This document shows positions 53,557 to 63,826 of a stretch of DNA of 64,000 nt, in pieces; the first letter of the stretch is position 1, and the number at the start of each line of letters is the position of its first letter. Where the stretch lies: NCBI GenBank assembly GCA_030562195.1, contig CM060200.1:16058001-16122000 (forward strand), written 5' to 3'. This stretch comes from Nipponacmea schrenckii. Its lineage: Eukaryota; Mollusca; Gastropoda; Lottiidae. The position numbers and the translations under genes are program-made. The notes under the pieces were generated by a model. The model was given only the letters and a program-made list of their open reading frames with translations, made no database searches and had not been told where the DNA came from.

Positions 53557-55370
53557 AATGAAAGATTACCAAGAATCATCCTTCGAAAAATCTTAAAATC
53601 TGATGCTGATTTAATATTTTCGTCTAGACCTTCCATAAAATTGATCCTTTGTATTTAATACTTTGTTTAATCAAATTGATTCGTGGTCTTTGCACCACAA
53701 GTTTTGAATTTATGCTTGAATAAGGCGTCTGTTTATAGCTAAAGAGGCTTGAAAGGTAGGAAGGAGACAAGTTGTTCAGAGTTTTATACATAAATTTATA
53801 CGAATTAAAATTATGCCTGGTTTTAATGTCAAAAATATTAAGCCTTTTAAGATTCAGTGACAAATCAGTATTATACTTAGAACCAAGAATTAATTTAAAA
53901 GCAATTTTTTGTTGCCTATGTAAAATATCGGCCGATGCAATGTCGTGCGAATCCTAAATAGTTGAACAATAATCCAAATATGGTTGAAAGTGACATTTAT
54001 AAAAAATAGATCTATATTTTTCAGGCATGATCTTTCTTAACTGTCGCAGTTGAAATAACTAAGTATTTAAAATTTTAGCAACGAACTTTACGTGCGGAGT
54101 CCATGAGAGATTTTGATTCACAGTAACACCTAGTAATTTAAAGTTTTCAACTTGTTCAATAAATTGATTATTAAGTTCAATTGATAAATCTGATGAATAT
54201 TTTCTTTTTTGAGAAGTTGTAATTAACATACATTTGGTCTTATTTTAATTTAAAATCATGACATTTAAGGAACACCAGTTTAAGATTGCATCAGTATCTT
54301 CTTGCAATTTTAATTGTATGTCAGTAACCGATTTACCAGAAGTATAAATCGTAGTTTCATCCGCAAAAAGATCACAGTTAGAGTTAATATGCAATGACAA
54401 ATCATTAATATAAAGATTAAACAACAAGGGACCTAAAATTGATCCTTGTGGTACTCCATACTTTATACTGCGAGAAGACGAAAGAGTTCCATTGACGTAA
54501 CAACGCTGAGTACGATTCGACAAGTAACAATTTATGAAGGTTATTAATGCATTCGAAAAATTGTATAGTTTTAGTTTTTCAATAATTATCTCATGGGAAA
54601 TCAAATCAAATGCTTTTGTAAAATCAAAGAAAATAGAACCAACCATAAGGTTATTATTTACTGCATCATAAACGTTTTCAATTATGTTAGTCAGAGCTGT
54701 TTGACAAGAACTATTAGACCTAAAACCAGATTGGTGCGAATACAATAACTTATTATTATTTAAGAAATTATTTATATGTTTTGAATAATGTCTTTCAAGT
54801 GGTTTAGATACACTAGATAATACAGAAATTGGTCTATAATTATTAGGATCAGATTTAGCGCCGGATTTATAAAGTGGTAAAACTTTTGCTTCTTTGAATT
54901 TATCAGGAAATATATTTGCATCAATGCATAGATTATATATATGTGTCAAAGGACCACTTAAGGTAAAAGCACCATATTTGAGAAATAGGGGATTTAATTT
55001 ATCTTAACCAGCACTTTTGGTTGCATTTAACGAAGACAACTGTTTAAAAACTTCATATTTGTTAATGTAGGGAATCGAACATTCTTCATTAGAATTTAAC
55101 TTAGAAGTGACAAATTCTTCTATTTTATTTACGAAATAACTTTTATCAATATTTCTATGAACATGCTTTTGATTAATCAATTTGGATGCAATCTTTGAAA
55201 AATGATCATTGACTACCTCGGGTTCTAAAGGAATCAGATTAGTTGAATTATTAGCCTTATTAGTTAAGGAGTTGATAACTTTCCAGATATGTTTTGAGTT
55301 TTTCTGATCTGAAGCAAGTTTTATGTTAAACTGCTTTTTGGCTTTATCGATCATTTTAATGACCAAATTT
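53557..55370 (-). pseudogene. LINE reverse transcriptase
   Basis: Blocks seen are K-S-A-G, then after a stop (55004) K-V-L-P-L-Y-K-S-G, N-Y-R-P-I-S-V-L-S, the catalytic Asp in F-F-D-F-T-K-A-F-D, G-V-P-Q-G-S-I-L-G-P and F-A-D-E-T. The active-site pair, normally A-D-D, reads A-D-E here (about 54350). Another stop at 54245 and a frameshift near 53640 separate the C-terminal part. That part ends with the S-A-S-D-F-K-I-F-R-R block and a stop near 53557. The family is CR1/L2-like. Confidence 0.85.
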
Positions 55371-55655
55371 CTACACTTCCGATATTCATCATCTTTGCTT
55401 CAGAGTCTAACCAGGGTGACTTTATTTCATTTTTGACACGTTTTAACTTTAATGGTGCATGGGTATCAATTATTGGCTGGATAATATTATACCAAGATTC
55501 TAACGCAATATTGGGGTCAGATTTAGTATAAATTTTATCAAAAGGGGCTGTTGCAAGATCATTATTAAATAAACCTACATCAAAATGTTTCATACTCCGG
55601 TAGTAAATATAAACATGCTTAGGTTTTGGAATATGTGCGCCTTTTTTATTCCAGG
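55371..55655 (-). pseudogene. LINE endonuclease C-terminal part
   Basis: This is a continuation of the APE endonuclease downstream of the LTR insertion, linking to the reverse transcriptase (the frame at 55351-55593 with H-A-P-L-K-L-K-R-V near the end of the domain). A frameshift lies near 55380. Confidence 0.7.
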
Positions 55656-55659
55656 TAAT

Positions 55660-55882
55660 TATGGCGTGTGTTACACGGGCTGTCGGGGTAATAGCGAGAG
55701 ATACAAGTCTTCACCATATATAAATTTATTCTCGAAGAAGTTAAACACCGCCATTCTTGCTTGACTAGCCAAAACTAACAAAAACATAAAAAGGTCAAGG
55801 GCGAACTTGCCCAGGGAGGTAACACTAAATTATTTAGAAATAGCTACAGACTACAATATTGAATAGGACATGCTACGCCACA
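55660..55882 (-). repeat. 3' LTR of the Ty3/gypsy element
   Basis: The LTR is 223 bp. On the element strand it begins TGTGGCGTAGC and ends ACACGCCATA. It is preceded on the element side by a purine-rich tract. Confidence 0.93.
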
Positions 55883-56490
55883 TCATCGCCCCTTTAAAAG
55901 CATGAGATACACTCGAATGAAAAAGTATCGGGAATGCGACAATGTAGAGCATACAAGCCTAAACAATAGTAGAATAATATTGTACAAAGTAATTAAAATG
56001 AAATAACATATTCACAAAACTAGCTAATTCAAATTGCTTCAAACCTATCTTATACATGCTTGTAGATAAAGTGAAAGGATAAGAGAATATTATAAGTAAT
56101 ATAATAGATAACTAATTGATGGTTGATCAGGCCACAATAGCATAATATCCTAATTAAAATACAATATCTGGTCCCGAATTATCAATATCAGTAAGACATG
56201 AGAAGATCATAGGTAACAACATGGAAATTAGCATTAGTAATATAAACTTACACTTCAAAACAATCCAAAACTATCTAATAAATCATAACTGTAACATACA
56301 TTGATGTTAAGGGTCGAGTTAAAAGAAAAATAGGAAATATTCAATAAACTAGGCCTATATGAACAGTAGAATTACTCAAACTCAATTTTTACCACTATTT
56401 CACATATCAAAGTTTTAATACTACAATGATTAACTAACATAAAAAAAACAATTGAACATTTAAAAATATAATCATGTCAAATTAAACACT
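55883..56490. other. Ty3/gypsy 3' untranslated part
   Basis: Noncoding AT-rich sequence between chromodomain stop and 3' LTR. No env-like frame is seen. Confidence 0.6.
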
Positions 56491-56754
56491 CTACTTAGCA
56501 GTAGGAATTTTGTTGTGAGTGTCTTTAACTAATTTTTGACAAGTAGGGGTCAGATCTGAGAATGATACCCAAGAATTGTCCTTAGATGGATAATTCACCC
56601 ATTTCACTCTATAATTCCAAGTATTATTAAAATACTTTTTCTTGATAATTTTCTCAACTTCATAAATATCTTGAGAATTCTGAGGTTGTGTTAATAAAGA
56701 AGTATCACTGTCTATATCAGTAGTATTGAGACTATCTCTAGTATTGTCATTCAC
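56491..56754 (-). CDS. pol: Chromodomain at the end of gypsy pol
   Basis: The segment Y-E-V-E-K-I-I-K-K-K ... Y-R-V-K-W-V-N-Y ... N-S-W-V-S-F is a chromodomain with the aromatic cage positions Y, W and (second) W. Chromodomains at the integrase C terminus steer insertion to marked chromatin in chromoviruses. It is separated from the integrase core by frameshifts, so it is now translated, if at all, only as a fragment. Confidence 0.8.
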   Translation of the reverse strand: MNDNTRDSLNTTDIDSDTSLLTQPQNSQDIYEVEKIIKKKYFNNTWNYRVKWVNYPSKDNSWVSFSDLTPTCQKLVKDTHNKIPTAK

Positions 56755-56931
56755 AATATTGTCATCTATTTCACTAATATCTAAAACAACGGGTTCTACA
56801 CTGTCTATATTAGTGGGTGGGGTGGGGTCATCAGGCTCATCTAGTCTTATATAACCATGTTTAAGTCTATTTATATGAACACGGTTACGAACAATCTTTC
56901 CATCACTTTTTTGCGCAATTTCACATGAATA

Positions 56932-58283
56932 TCAGATATTTTTGCAATAATATAATAAGGTCCACTCCATGGTCGCAATAATTTTCTGGACTGTCCAGTA
57001 AGCAAAACGGTTTATACAGAAATACAGTATCTCCAACATTAAAAACACTTGATGTTTGCACACTTTGGATTTTTGAATCATAGATTGTTTTCTGTCTTCT
57101 AAGTTATCTATAGCAACTTGTCTAGCACATTCAATTTGTTCAATTAAAGAAATAACATAATCAGAGGCACTTTTAGGAATATCTAATTGTGGTAGATTAA
57201 TATCAAAAATAGATTTAGGATATCTACCATGAACAAGAAAAAATGGAGTATAATCAGTACTGTCAATACAAGGAGATGTATTATAAGCATATTGAATAAA
57301 TGGAATGTATTTATCCCATTCATTATGACAAGTATCAATATACTTGGACAAGGAACTAAGAATAACAGACATAAACCTCTCAGATTGACATTACAACTAG
57401 GGTGATAGCTGGTTGTAAAAGTTTTCTTAATGTCTAATAATTTACAAGTTTCTAATATAATGTGACTTAAATAATTGGTACCTCTATCTGAATGCAAAAA
57501 CTTAGGGACTCCATGTCTACAAATAACATTTTTAAGGAATTCTGAAGCTACAGTATGCGCTTTTATATCAGCCAATGGAATCAATTCTACATATTTAGTT
57601 AGATAATCAATAAACACTAACACATACTGATTATTACTGTCTTTACATTTAGGCATTGGGCCAAGAATATCTGTGCTTACTCTTTCAAATGGTTGAGAAG
57701 GCACAGGCATAGGAATAAGCTGAGCCTTAGTAGATTTTACTGGATTTTTGCGTTGTTCACAAGTGTCACAAGATTTAACATAATTAACTATATCTGTATA
57801 CATATTAAACCAAAAGTATAGCAATCTACATTTACTTATAGTGCGATTAACTCCAAAATGTCCTCCAGATAAAGGATTATCATGAACAATCTGTAATACA
57901 GTAGATATATAACTATTTGGAACTACAAGTTGAATAATAGTTCTACTAGACTTATGACCTTTACCATTATGAACATGTACATGATATAAAACATCTTTAT
58001 GGACAAAAAAATCAGAACTCTTAGAAAATATTTTCTTATCAACTGAGTCAGTTTGTCCTGTTTCTAAATACTCAATAATGTCTTTATAATTCTCATCTTG
58101 TCTTTGATACATAACTAAATTATCTCTAGTCCAAAGATTTGAAGTTTGTTGCACAATATCATCCACTTTCTTTTCAAAGTCATCAGAAATTTGAGAATTA
58201 TTAACCTGAGAAACTTTAAACTCTATACTCTGACAAGGATGTATTAAGGGGAGGGAAAACATCTGAGATACAATGAACATCAT
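56932..58283 (-). pseudogene. pol: Gypsy integrase
   Basis: The zinc-binding H-x-H ... C-x2-C part (G-G-H-F-G-V-N-R-T ... C-D-T-C-E-Q-R-K), first catalytic Asp (S-T-D-I-L-G-P) and second Asp (H-S-D-R-G-T-N-Y) lie in the frame 57183-58283. A one-base shift near 57395 moves the catalytic Glu (Q-S-E-R-F) into the frame at 56932-57372. The integrase therefore cannot be made as one protein unless the shift is a sequencing error. Confidence 0.88.
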
Positions 58284-58846
58284 AACATGGTAAATAATCT
58301 AAATCACGCTCTTCATTTCCTGAATTGGACTATAAACTCGTCTACTAACACCATCAGCATTATTATGTGAATGTCCTGGCCTATAACATATTTAAAAATC
58401 ATAGGACTGTAATTGGAAACCTTTCAGCAAATTTACCAACTGGTGTCCTTAAAGAAAATAACCATTTAAGAGCTGAATGATCTACTACTGCTTTAAAGGG
58501 AGCATATCGCAAATAACTATCAAGTCTCTTAACTGAAAATACTAAAGCTAAGCACTCCTTCTCTGTAATACCATACTGTTTTTCTGCAGGGGAAAGTGAG
58601 CGACCAACATAAGCTATAACTCGTTCAGTGTTATTCTGGGTCGGGCCCTAATACACCACCAACAGAGAAAGATGAAGCATCACAGTATAATGTAAATGGC
58701 AAATTTGGTTGGGGATATCCTAGAACTGGTGCTTTCACTAATAGATCTTTTAACTGTTCAAAAGCAGACTGGCATGGTCTGACCAATGAAAAGATGTATC
58801 TTTCTTCGTTAGCAAATAGAGTGGGGCTGCTATGCTGAATAACCAA
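58284..58846 (-). pseudogene. pol: Gypsy RNase H
   Basis: The frame at 58631-58846 has the reverse-transcriptase connection L-L-V-K-A-P-V-L-G-Y and the first RNase H Asp in L-Y-C-D-A-S-S. The rest to about 58300 is in other frames with stops. It is broken relative to the family. Confidence 0.75.
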
Positions 58847-59963
58847 TCATGAACCTTCGGTAGTATCCTGTAAGTCCCAGGAAAGCTCTCAAATCTTTCA
58901 AACATGTTGGTACAGGGTAACATTTTACAGCTGAAACTTTATCTGGGTCAGGCGATATCCCTTCCGAACTGACTATATGTCCCAAGTAACTTATTTTCGA
59001 GTGAGCAAAATAACACTTCTGTGGACGAAGCTTGAGATTTGCTGCTTTTAAACGCTGGAATACCTGAGTTAGATGCGTAATGTGATCTTGGAAAGTTCTA
59101 GAAAATACAATTATATCATCTAAATAGATAAGACAAAACTTCCAAGATAAACCTCTTAAAACAGATTCCATAACTCTTTGAAAAGTAGCAGGGCTGTTCT
59201 TTAATCCCATTGGTAAGCGTTTAAATTGGTACAAACCTAGATGACAACGGAAAACAGTGTAAGGTTTAGAAGAATCGTCAATACCAAGCTGAAAAAATCC
59301 GCTATGTAGGTCAAGTGTACTAAAATAGCGAGGAGAACTAGAACCAAGGCTTTCAAGAGCATCTTCAGTGGTTGGTAGTGGATGAGCATCTGCTATGGTA
59401 CAATCATTTAATCGGCGAAAGTCACACACAAATCGAAAAGACTTGTTGTTACGTTTTGCAATCAATAAACATGGTGCAGCCCAAGGACTGGTGCTTTCCT
59501 CGATAATATCATTTTGTAGCATGTCTGATATCATATCTTCCAAAACAGCTTTCTGTTTAGTAGGCAGCTTGTATGCACGTTGACGGAAAGGTTGTTGGTT
59601 TTCCTTAACAGAAATTTTATGGGGAAGGAGATCACAATAACCTAACTTATTGTCATTACCAACAAATACACTAGAATTATCAAGCAATAACTTTTCCAAT
59701 TGTAGTTGTTCATTTGAAGATAAATCTTCAGATATGTGAACATTGAGAGCAGGGTTAGGACTTTCAGATAAATCAGTAGCAGATAATGAGTTAACATTAC
59801 ATAATTTCTGAACATTAGAAATATTTTCATTAATAGGAAACAAATCATCATTACTAGAAAGACAAACAAACTTGCCAGTTATAGTACCTTTTGAAATTTT
59901 GACAGGTTCATTGGAAAAATTACTAAGTGCTTGATATACCTCATCATTTACAACTTTAGACAA
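58830..59963 (-). CDS. pol: Gypsy reverse transcriptase
   Basis: A 377-codon frame has all seven blocks: P-W-A-A-P-C-L-L-I, F-R-F-V-C-D-F-R-R-L-N, S-T-L-D-L-H-S-G-F-F (first Asp), L-P-M-G-L-K-N-S-P-A-T-F, and Y-L-D-D-I-I-V-F (active site), then G-H-I-V-S-S-E-G-I and the R-A-F-L-G-L-T-G-Y-Y-R-R-F thumb. The domain itself is uninterrupted. It ends by a frameshift into RNase H near 58835. Confidence 0.93.
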   Translation of the reverse strand: MSKVVNDEVYQALSNFSNEPVKISKGTITGKFVCLSSNDDLFPINENISNVQKLCNVNSLSATDLSESPNPALNVHISEDLSSNEQLQLEKLLLDNSSVFVGNDNKLGYCDLLPHKISVKENQQPFRQRAYKLPTKQKAVLEDMISDMLQNDIIEESTSPWAAPCLLIAKRNNKSFRFVCDFRRLNDCTIADAHPLPTTEDALESLGSSSPRYFSTLDLHSGFFQLGIDDSSKPYTVFRCHLGLYQFKRLPMGLKNSPATFQRVMESVLRGLSWKFCLIYLDDIIVFSRTFQDHITHLTQVFQRLKAANLKLRPQKCYFAHSKISYLGHIVSSEGISPDPDKVSAVKCYPVPTCLKDLRAFLGLTGYYRRFMIGYSA

Positions 59964-60532
59964 TGACTTAGCAGGTAAAACACCAACTGGTAATGGAATG
60001 TCTGAACTAGATACAACACCTTCAATTCCATCAGGAAGACGTACACCTTTAATCTTAGCAGAAATAATTGTCTGACTATAAGGGGAATAACAACAGTGTT
60101 ATTACTGATTATCTGGCGACGAGGGTCAATAGACAAAGACCTACTTCCAAAATCTAATATCACACCTTTATCATGTAAAAAGTTTAAACCTAGAATAAGT
60201 TTAGGATTTAAATTAGAAACAATATAGAATAATATGTGATACAAAGTATGACTAATAGTAATATCAATGATAGCTTTACCAATAATAGGTACCTTTTCAC
60301 CATTAGCAGTGATAATATGAGTCTTATCTCTACTATCTAAGTTTACAATATTACATACATTATCACACAAACTAGAATTAATAATACAAATGTCAGAACC
60401 AGAATCTATAAGTGCTAATTTTTTAGAACCATTAAATGTTACAGGTATATAATTGTTAATTAAACTTTCGCATACATTAACATTAGCAAATGAGTCTCCA
60501 TGTAAATTTTGTGTTCCAACAGCAGGAGACAA
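59948..60532 (-). CDS. pol: Gypsy aspartic protease region
   Basis: The active-site block A-L-I-D-S-G-S-D-I-C-I-I and the distal I-L-G-L-N-F-L flap-side block are those of retropepsins, which cut the Gag-Pol precursor. The frame overlaps the end of gag and the start of the reverse-transcriptase frame, consistent with frameshifted Gag-Pol expression or with decay. A shift near 60075 alters the C-terminal part. Confidence 0.85.
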   Translation of the reverse strand: MSPAVGTQNLHGDSFANVNVCESLINNYIPVTFNGSKKLALIDSGSDICIINSSLCDNVCNIVNLDSRDKTHIITANGEKVPIIGKAIIDITISHTLYHILFYIVSNLNPKLILGLNFLHDKGVILDFGSRSLSIDPRRQIISNNTVVIPLIVRQLFLLRLKVYVFLMELKVLYLVQTFHYQLVFYLLSHCLKL

Positions 60533-61431
60533 GGTATTGGAACCCAGTTGTTTGACTGTAGTTTAGAGTCAGATTTAGATAAACAATGTTTAGCAAAGTG
60601 GTTGGAACCACCACACTTGTGACATTTTGTTTCAGTATTGCTGTTGGTCCTTCTGTTACTGTTGTCGTTAAAACTGGGTGGTCGCTGATTTCTGTTTTGT
60701 AAAGCATAGCAGTTACGAGCTGAATGGCCAACCCTGTTGCACCACTGGCATGTGGCCGAAGATTTTCGTGTCGAGGAAGTTGCACTTGCACTTGCAATGT
60801 TGACTTCAGTGTGTTTATCAGAAAGTTTCTCAATCTTTGACAACAACTCAGTAAATTGTGAGGAGGTGATGGAATTCTCGTTGGAAGAAGGATTAATGTC
60901 CATATGCGACTGTTGGACCAATCGGGCATAATGCACTGCATCACGAAATGTCGTTGGTTGTTCTTGGATAACGGCAGGTCGTAACTTGGGTGATAATCCT
61001 CGAATAAAAGATGATAATCGTTCTGCATCTGATTTTCCTAATCGCGAACACAGGTTCTCGATCGTTAATACATAGGTGTCCAGATCAGTATCCATATTGG
61101 CTTTTGCAAGTTTGGTTTCAAACAGCCATGTTGGTTGATTGTCAACAAAATTCAGCTTAAAACTGTCCAAAAGTCTAGATTTGGTTTGCTTTATGTCAAC
61201 TGGTAACTCTTTAAACCAGTTTAGAGCAGATCCTTGTAAAAACATAAGCATGGCCGAAGAGATATCATCGTCTTTAATTTTCTTTACCTTTACAAAGGCG
61301 CAGAATTTATCCACCCACGTGGCTGCATCCTCGTGAGGAAGGCCATTATAAGTCTCCAGCTTGAAGCTCTCCATATTGATTAACAGTAAAGCAAAACAGA
61401 TGAAAATCAGCGAGTTTGGCATCTCCACCAT
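60460..61431 (-). CDS. gag: Gypsy Gag
   Basis: The 323-codon frame begins next to the 5' LTR. A likely internal start is the ATG at about 61374 (M-E-S-F-K-L-E-T-Y-N-G). The capsid-like region has A-L-N-W-F-K-E-L and F-I-R-G-L-S-P-K-L-R. Two CCHC zinc knuckles follow (C-Q-W-C-N-R-V-G-H-S-A-R-N-C and C-H-K-C-G-G-S-N-H-F-A-K-H-C). It would form the particle and bind RNA. It is intact. Confidence 0.92.
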   Translation of the reverse strand: MVEMPNSLIFICFALLLINMESFKLETYNGLPHEDAATWVDKFCAFVKVKKIKDDDISSAMLMFLQGSALNWFKELPVDIKQTKSRLLDSFKLNFVDNQPTWLFETKLAKANMDTDLDTYVLTIENLCSRLGKSDAERLSSFIRGLSPKLRPAVIQEQPTTFRDAVHYARLVQQSHMDINPSSNENSITSSQFTELLSKIEKLSDKHTEVNIASASATSSTRKSSATCQWCNRVGHSARNCYALQNRNQRPPSFNDNSNRRTNSNTETKCHKCGGSNHFAKHCLSKSDSKLQSNNWVPIPCLLLLEHKIYMETHLLMLMYAKV

Positions 61432-61432
61432 A

Positions 61433-61655
61433 TATGGCGTGTGTTAAACGGGCTGTCGGGGTAATAGCGAGAGATACAAGTCTTCACCATATATAAATTT
61501 ATTCTCGAAGAAGTTAAACACCGCCATTCTTGCTTGACTAGCCAAAACTAACAAAAACATAAAAAGGTCAAGGGCGAACTTGCCCAGGGAGGTAACACTA
61601 AATTATTTAGAAATAGCTACTGACTACAATATTGAATAGGACATGCTACGCCACA
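61433..61655 (-). repeat. 5' LTR of the Ty3/gypsy element
   Basis: The LTR is 223 bp and identical to the 3' LTR except for about two substitutions (near 61447 and 61621). It is flanked by TAAT at 61656-61659. Confidence 0.93.
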
Positions 61656-61659
61656 TAAT

Positions 61660-62160
61660 ACAAGTTGGGTAGTGATCAGATAAACCATATACCGGGACAT
61701 TAACTTCAGTTATATTACTTTCATTCGAAACGATAACATGATCAATGATAGTGGAAGATGCTTTAGTTACTCGAGTAGGAACTTTTATAATATGTTTTAA
61801 ACTATATAAAGACAGTAAATTATTCCAATTTGAATTTTTTTCCATTTGACACATCAATATTAATATCACCTAACACAATAATTTCTTTATTTTCGTTCCA
61901 AACCTTTTCAGCCATTTTAGCAAATGAGTCTAACCAGCATTTATTAGAATTCGGGTGCCTATAAATGCAACATATTAATAAGGGTTTATGTTTAGTGAGA
62001 TTTATTTCAATCCAAATTGCTTCTATATCAAGCGATTCTAAATCTTCCCGTCTCCTACAATTTAAATGTTCTTTAACAAAAAGTAGAAGTCCAGCTGAAC
62101 TATTATAACACTTATCTTTTCGAAATGGCAAGTGAAAACCTGGAGTACTGAAATATTTAG
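61660..62160 (-). pseudogene. LINE endonuclease N-terminal part
   Basis: The frames at 61820-62131 and 61624-61869 show APE-endonuclease blocks: I-E-A-I-W-I-E, L-L-I-C-C-I-Y-R-H-P, V-L-G-D-I-N-I-D (catalytic D/N) and G-L-S-D-H-Y-P (catalytic S-D-H). A frameshift near 61840 separates them. The LTR element interrupts the domain directly after S-D-H-Y-P. Confidence 0.85.
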
Positions 62161-62308
62161 TTGGTACAAACGACTTTAGGTGAGTTTCAGATAAACCAAA
62201 AATGTCAAAATTTGAGTCTTTTTATTTACCGCATGGCAAACATTTAAGTGACCAATATGAAGACCCCGCTCTTTTAAAAAGTTATACATATTATATGGTT
62301 TAAAACAA

Positions 62309-63826
62309 TTAGTAAGATAGACGTCTGGCTGTTGCTGAAAGTGAATTTAAAATACAATTTAATGCCTGTGGGTTATACCTTAAAGGATAAATAAAAGGAT
62401 TAGATTTTCTGTTCTGTCTGACAACCGATTCTACAATGATATGAGATAAAATATTAGTTCCAAAATTATTTAAATGAACACCATCTTGCACCAAAACTTC
62501 ACGAGGGGACCTACAAATGAAAGAATCGTAAATATTAATATACTGATATCTATTGTCATGTCAAAACTGCCGTAGAAAATAGTTAAATTTTTGGCACCGC
62601 ATCTGGAAATTAAAAGGGTTAATTCGAGGGATTACAGAACATACAAATATATTAATATCGTTATAGTTAGTTAGTAGTTCCTTCAATAAATTCTTATGGT
62701 CATTTACACATTGTTGAAAAGTTGCTAATTTCTTGCTTATGTCATTTCCTCTGACAGAGAGCACAATGTTTTTGATAGACATTACCAAGTAATTGTAATA
62801 ATCTCGGTTTAAGTTCGCTAATTGTCGATCCACTGTTGGTATCGATGACACATAATTGTCCTAAGTTGTCTGATAGTCGTAACGAAGAAAGGGACTTCAC
62901 GAGAGAACTTCCAATGACTAAGGTTTCGGCACACGCGATGGATCTTTGAATGGGCCGAGTTGTAAAATCATGAGTTTTCTTAATGGCTTTAGTTGACTTC
63001 TTAAGGTTTTGCTTCTTTATAAGTTCATTAACTTTATCAAAATTTATAGGTTGAGTAGGTTTAACAGTGGGAACTGGCACTGGTATCGGACCTGAGACTG
63101 CAGATAGTTTCTTGGTTAAGTCATTGATTTGATCCGAGAGTCGCAAAATTTCAATTGACATCTTCTCTATGGCGGCTTCGCACTTTGATTTTTCAGTTGA
63201 AGTACAGAAAGGAAAATCAGTTTGTACACTTACACTGGTATTTAGTTCACAAGTTTGAGTTCCGACAGTAGAAAACTTTTGGCTTACACCGGGCACAGAA
63301 ATCTTGTCCAGATTGTCACTTATTTCAGGATTAGATGGAATAAACTTAGAAAACACAATCTCGATCCATCTGGAACAGTCTGTACCCTGAACACGGAGTT
63401 TATTTTTCTTGTTGTAAAATGTAACGTAGTACTTAATTGATTAGGAGACAAGGACGAATCAAAAGTTTTGAAAATTTGGCCATTTAAGGAGTCATCCTTG
63501 AATAAAGAATAGGGCCTACTGGTTCGAACAAAACTGATGTATAAGTACGTTTCTTCCTTATTAAATGAAATAACTATAGATTTAGTATAATGTGTATAGT
63601 CTGCAATGTCAAAGTTAAAATCTGGATGGTTCAAAATAAAGTTTTTCCTTTCCAGACTTAAAATGCTGGTCGATGTCGATAAAGTCTTAGTCGGTCGAGA
63701 TGGAGTTGAATAGTTTGATCTTTTGGAATTTAGATGTGGAAAGTCTATTTCACTGTCGCTATCAAAGTCAGAGTCTGAGAAATTACTCAGGAAATCGTTC
63801 AGTTCCTTCGAAATACTGTCATTCAT
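62309..63826 (-). pseudogene. LINE ORF1 with SGNH-type esterase domain
   Basis: The gene starts at ATG 63826 with an acidic serine-rich N terminus (S-D-S-D-F-D-S-D-S-E). A coiled-coil-prone middle (I-E-I-L-R-L-S-D-Q-I-N-D-L-T-K-K) leads to an SGNH hydrolase. Its nucleophile block is L-V-I-G-S-S-L, then V-R-G-N-D-I-S (Gly-Asn) and finally D-G-V-H-L-N (Asp-His) at about 62455-62490. Esterase-containing ORF1 is typical of CR1/L2/Rex groups, where it may act in RNA or membrane binding. Frameshifts lie near 63350, 62780 and 62550. Confidence 0.8.

Larger units (their letters stand above)
55660..61655 (-). mobile_element. Ty3/gypsy LTR retrotransposon with chromodomain
   Basis: Two 223-bp LTRs (55660-55882 and 61433-61655) differ at only about two positions. 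TAAT flanks both sides (55656-55659 and 61656-61659). Minus-strand order is gag, protease, reverse transcriptase, RNase H, integrase, chromodomain, which defines Ty3/gypsy. A purine-rich tract adjoins the 3' LTR (about 55883-55897). The primer-binding site next to 61432 does not match a tRNA I can name. Near-identical LTRs indicate a young insertion, yet pol already has several frameshifts. Confidence 0.95.

Noticed and set aside
59395..59869. Extra frames inside the gypsy polymerase on both strands
   Set aside because: They overlap the intact reverse-transcriptase and protease coding and have no recognisable domain.
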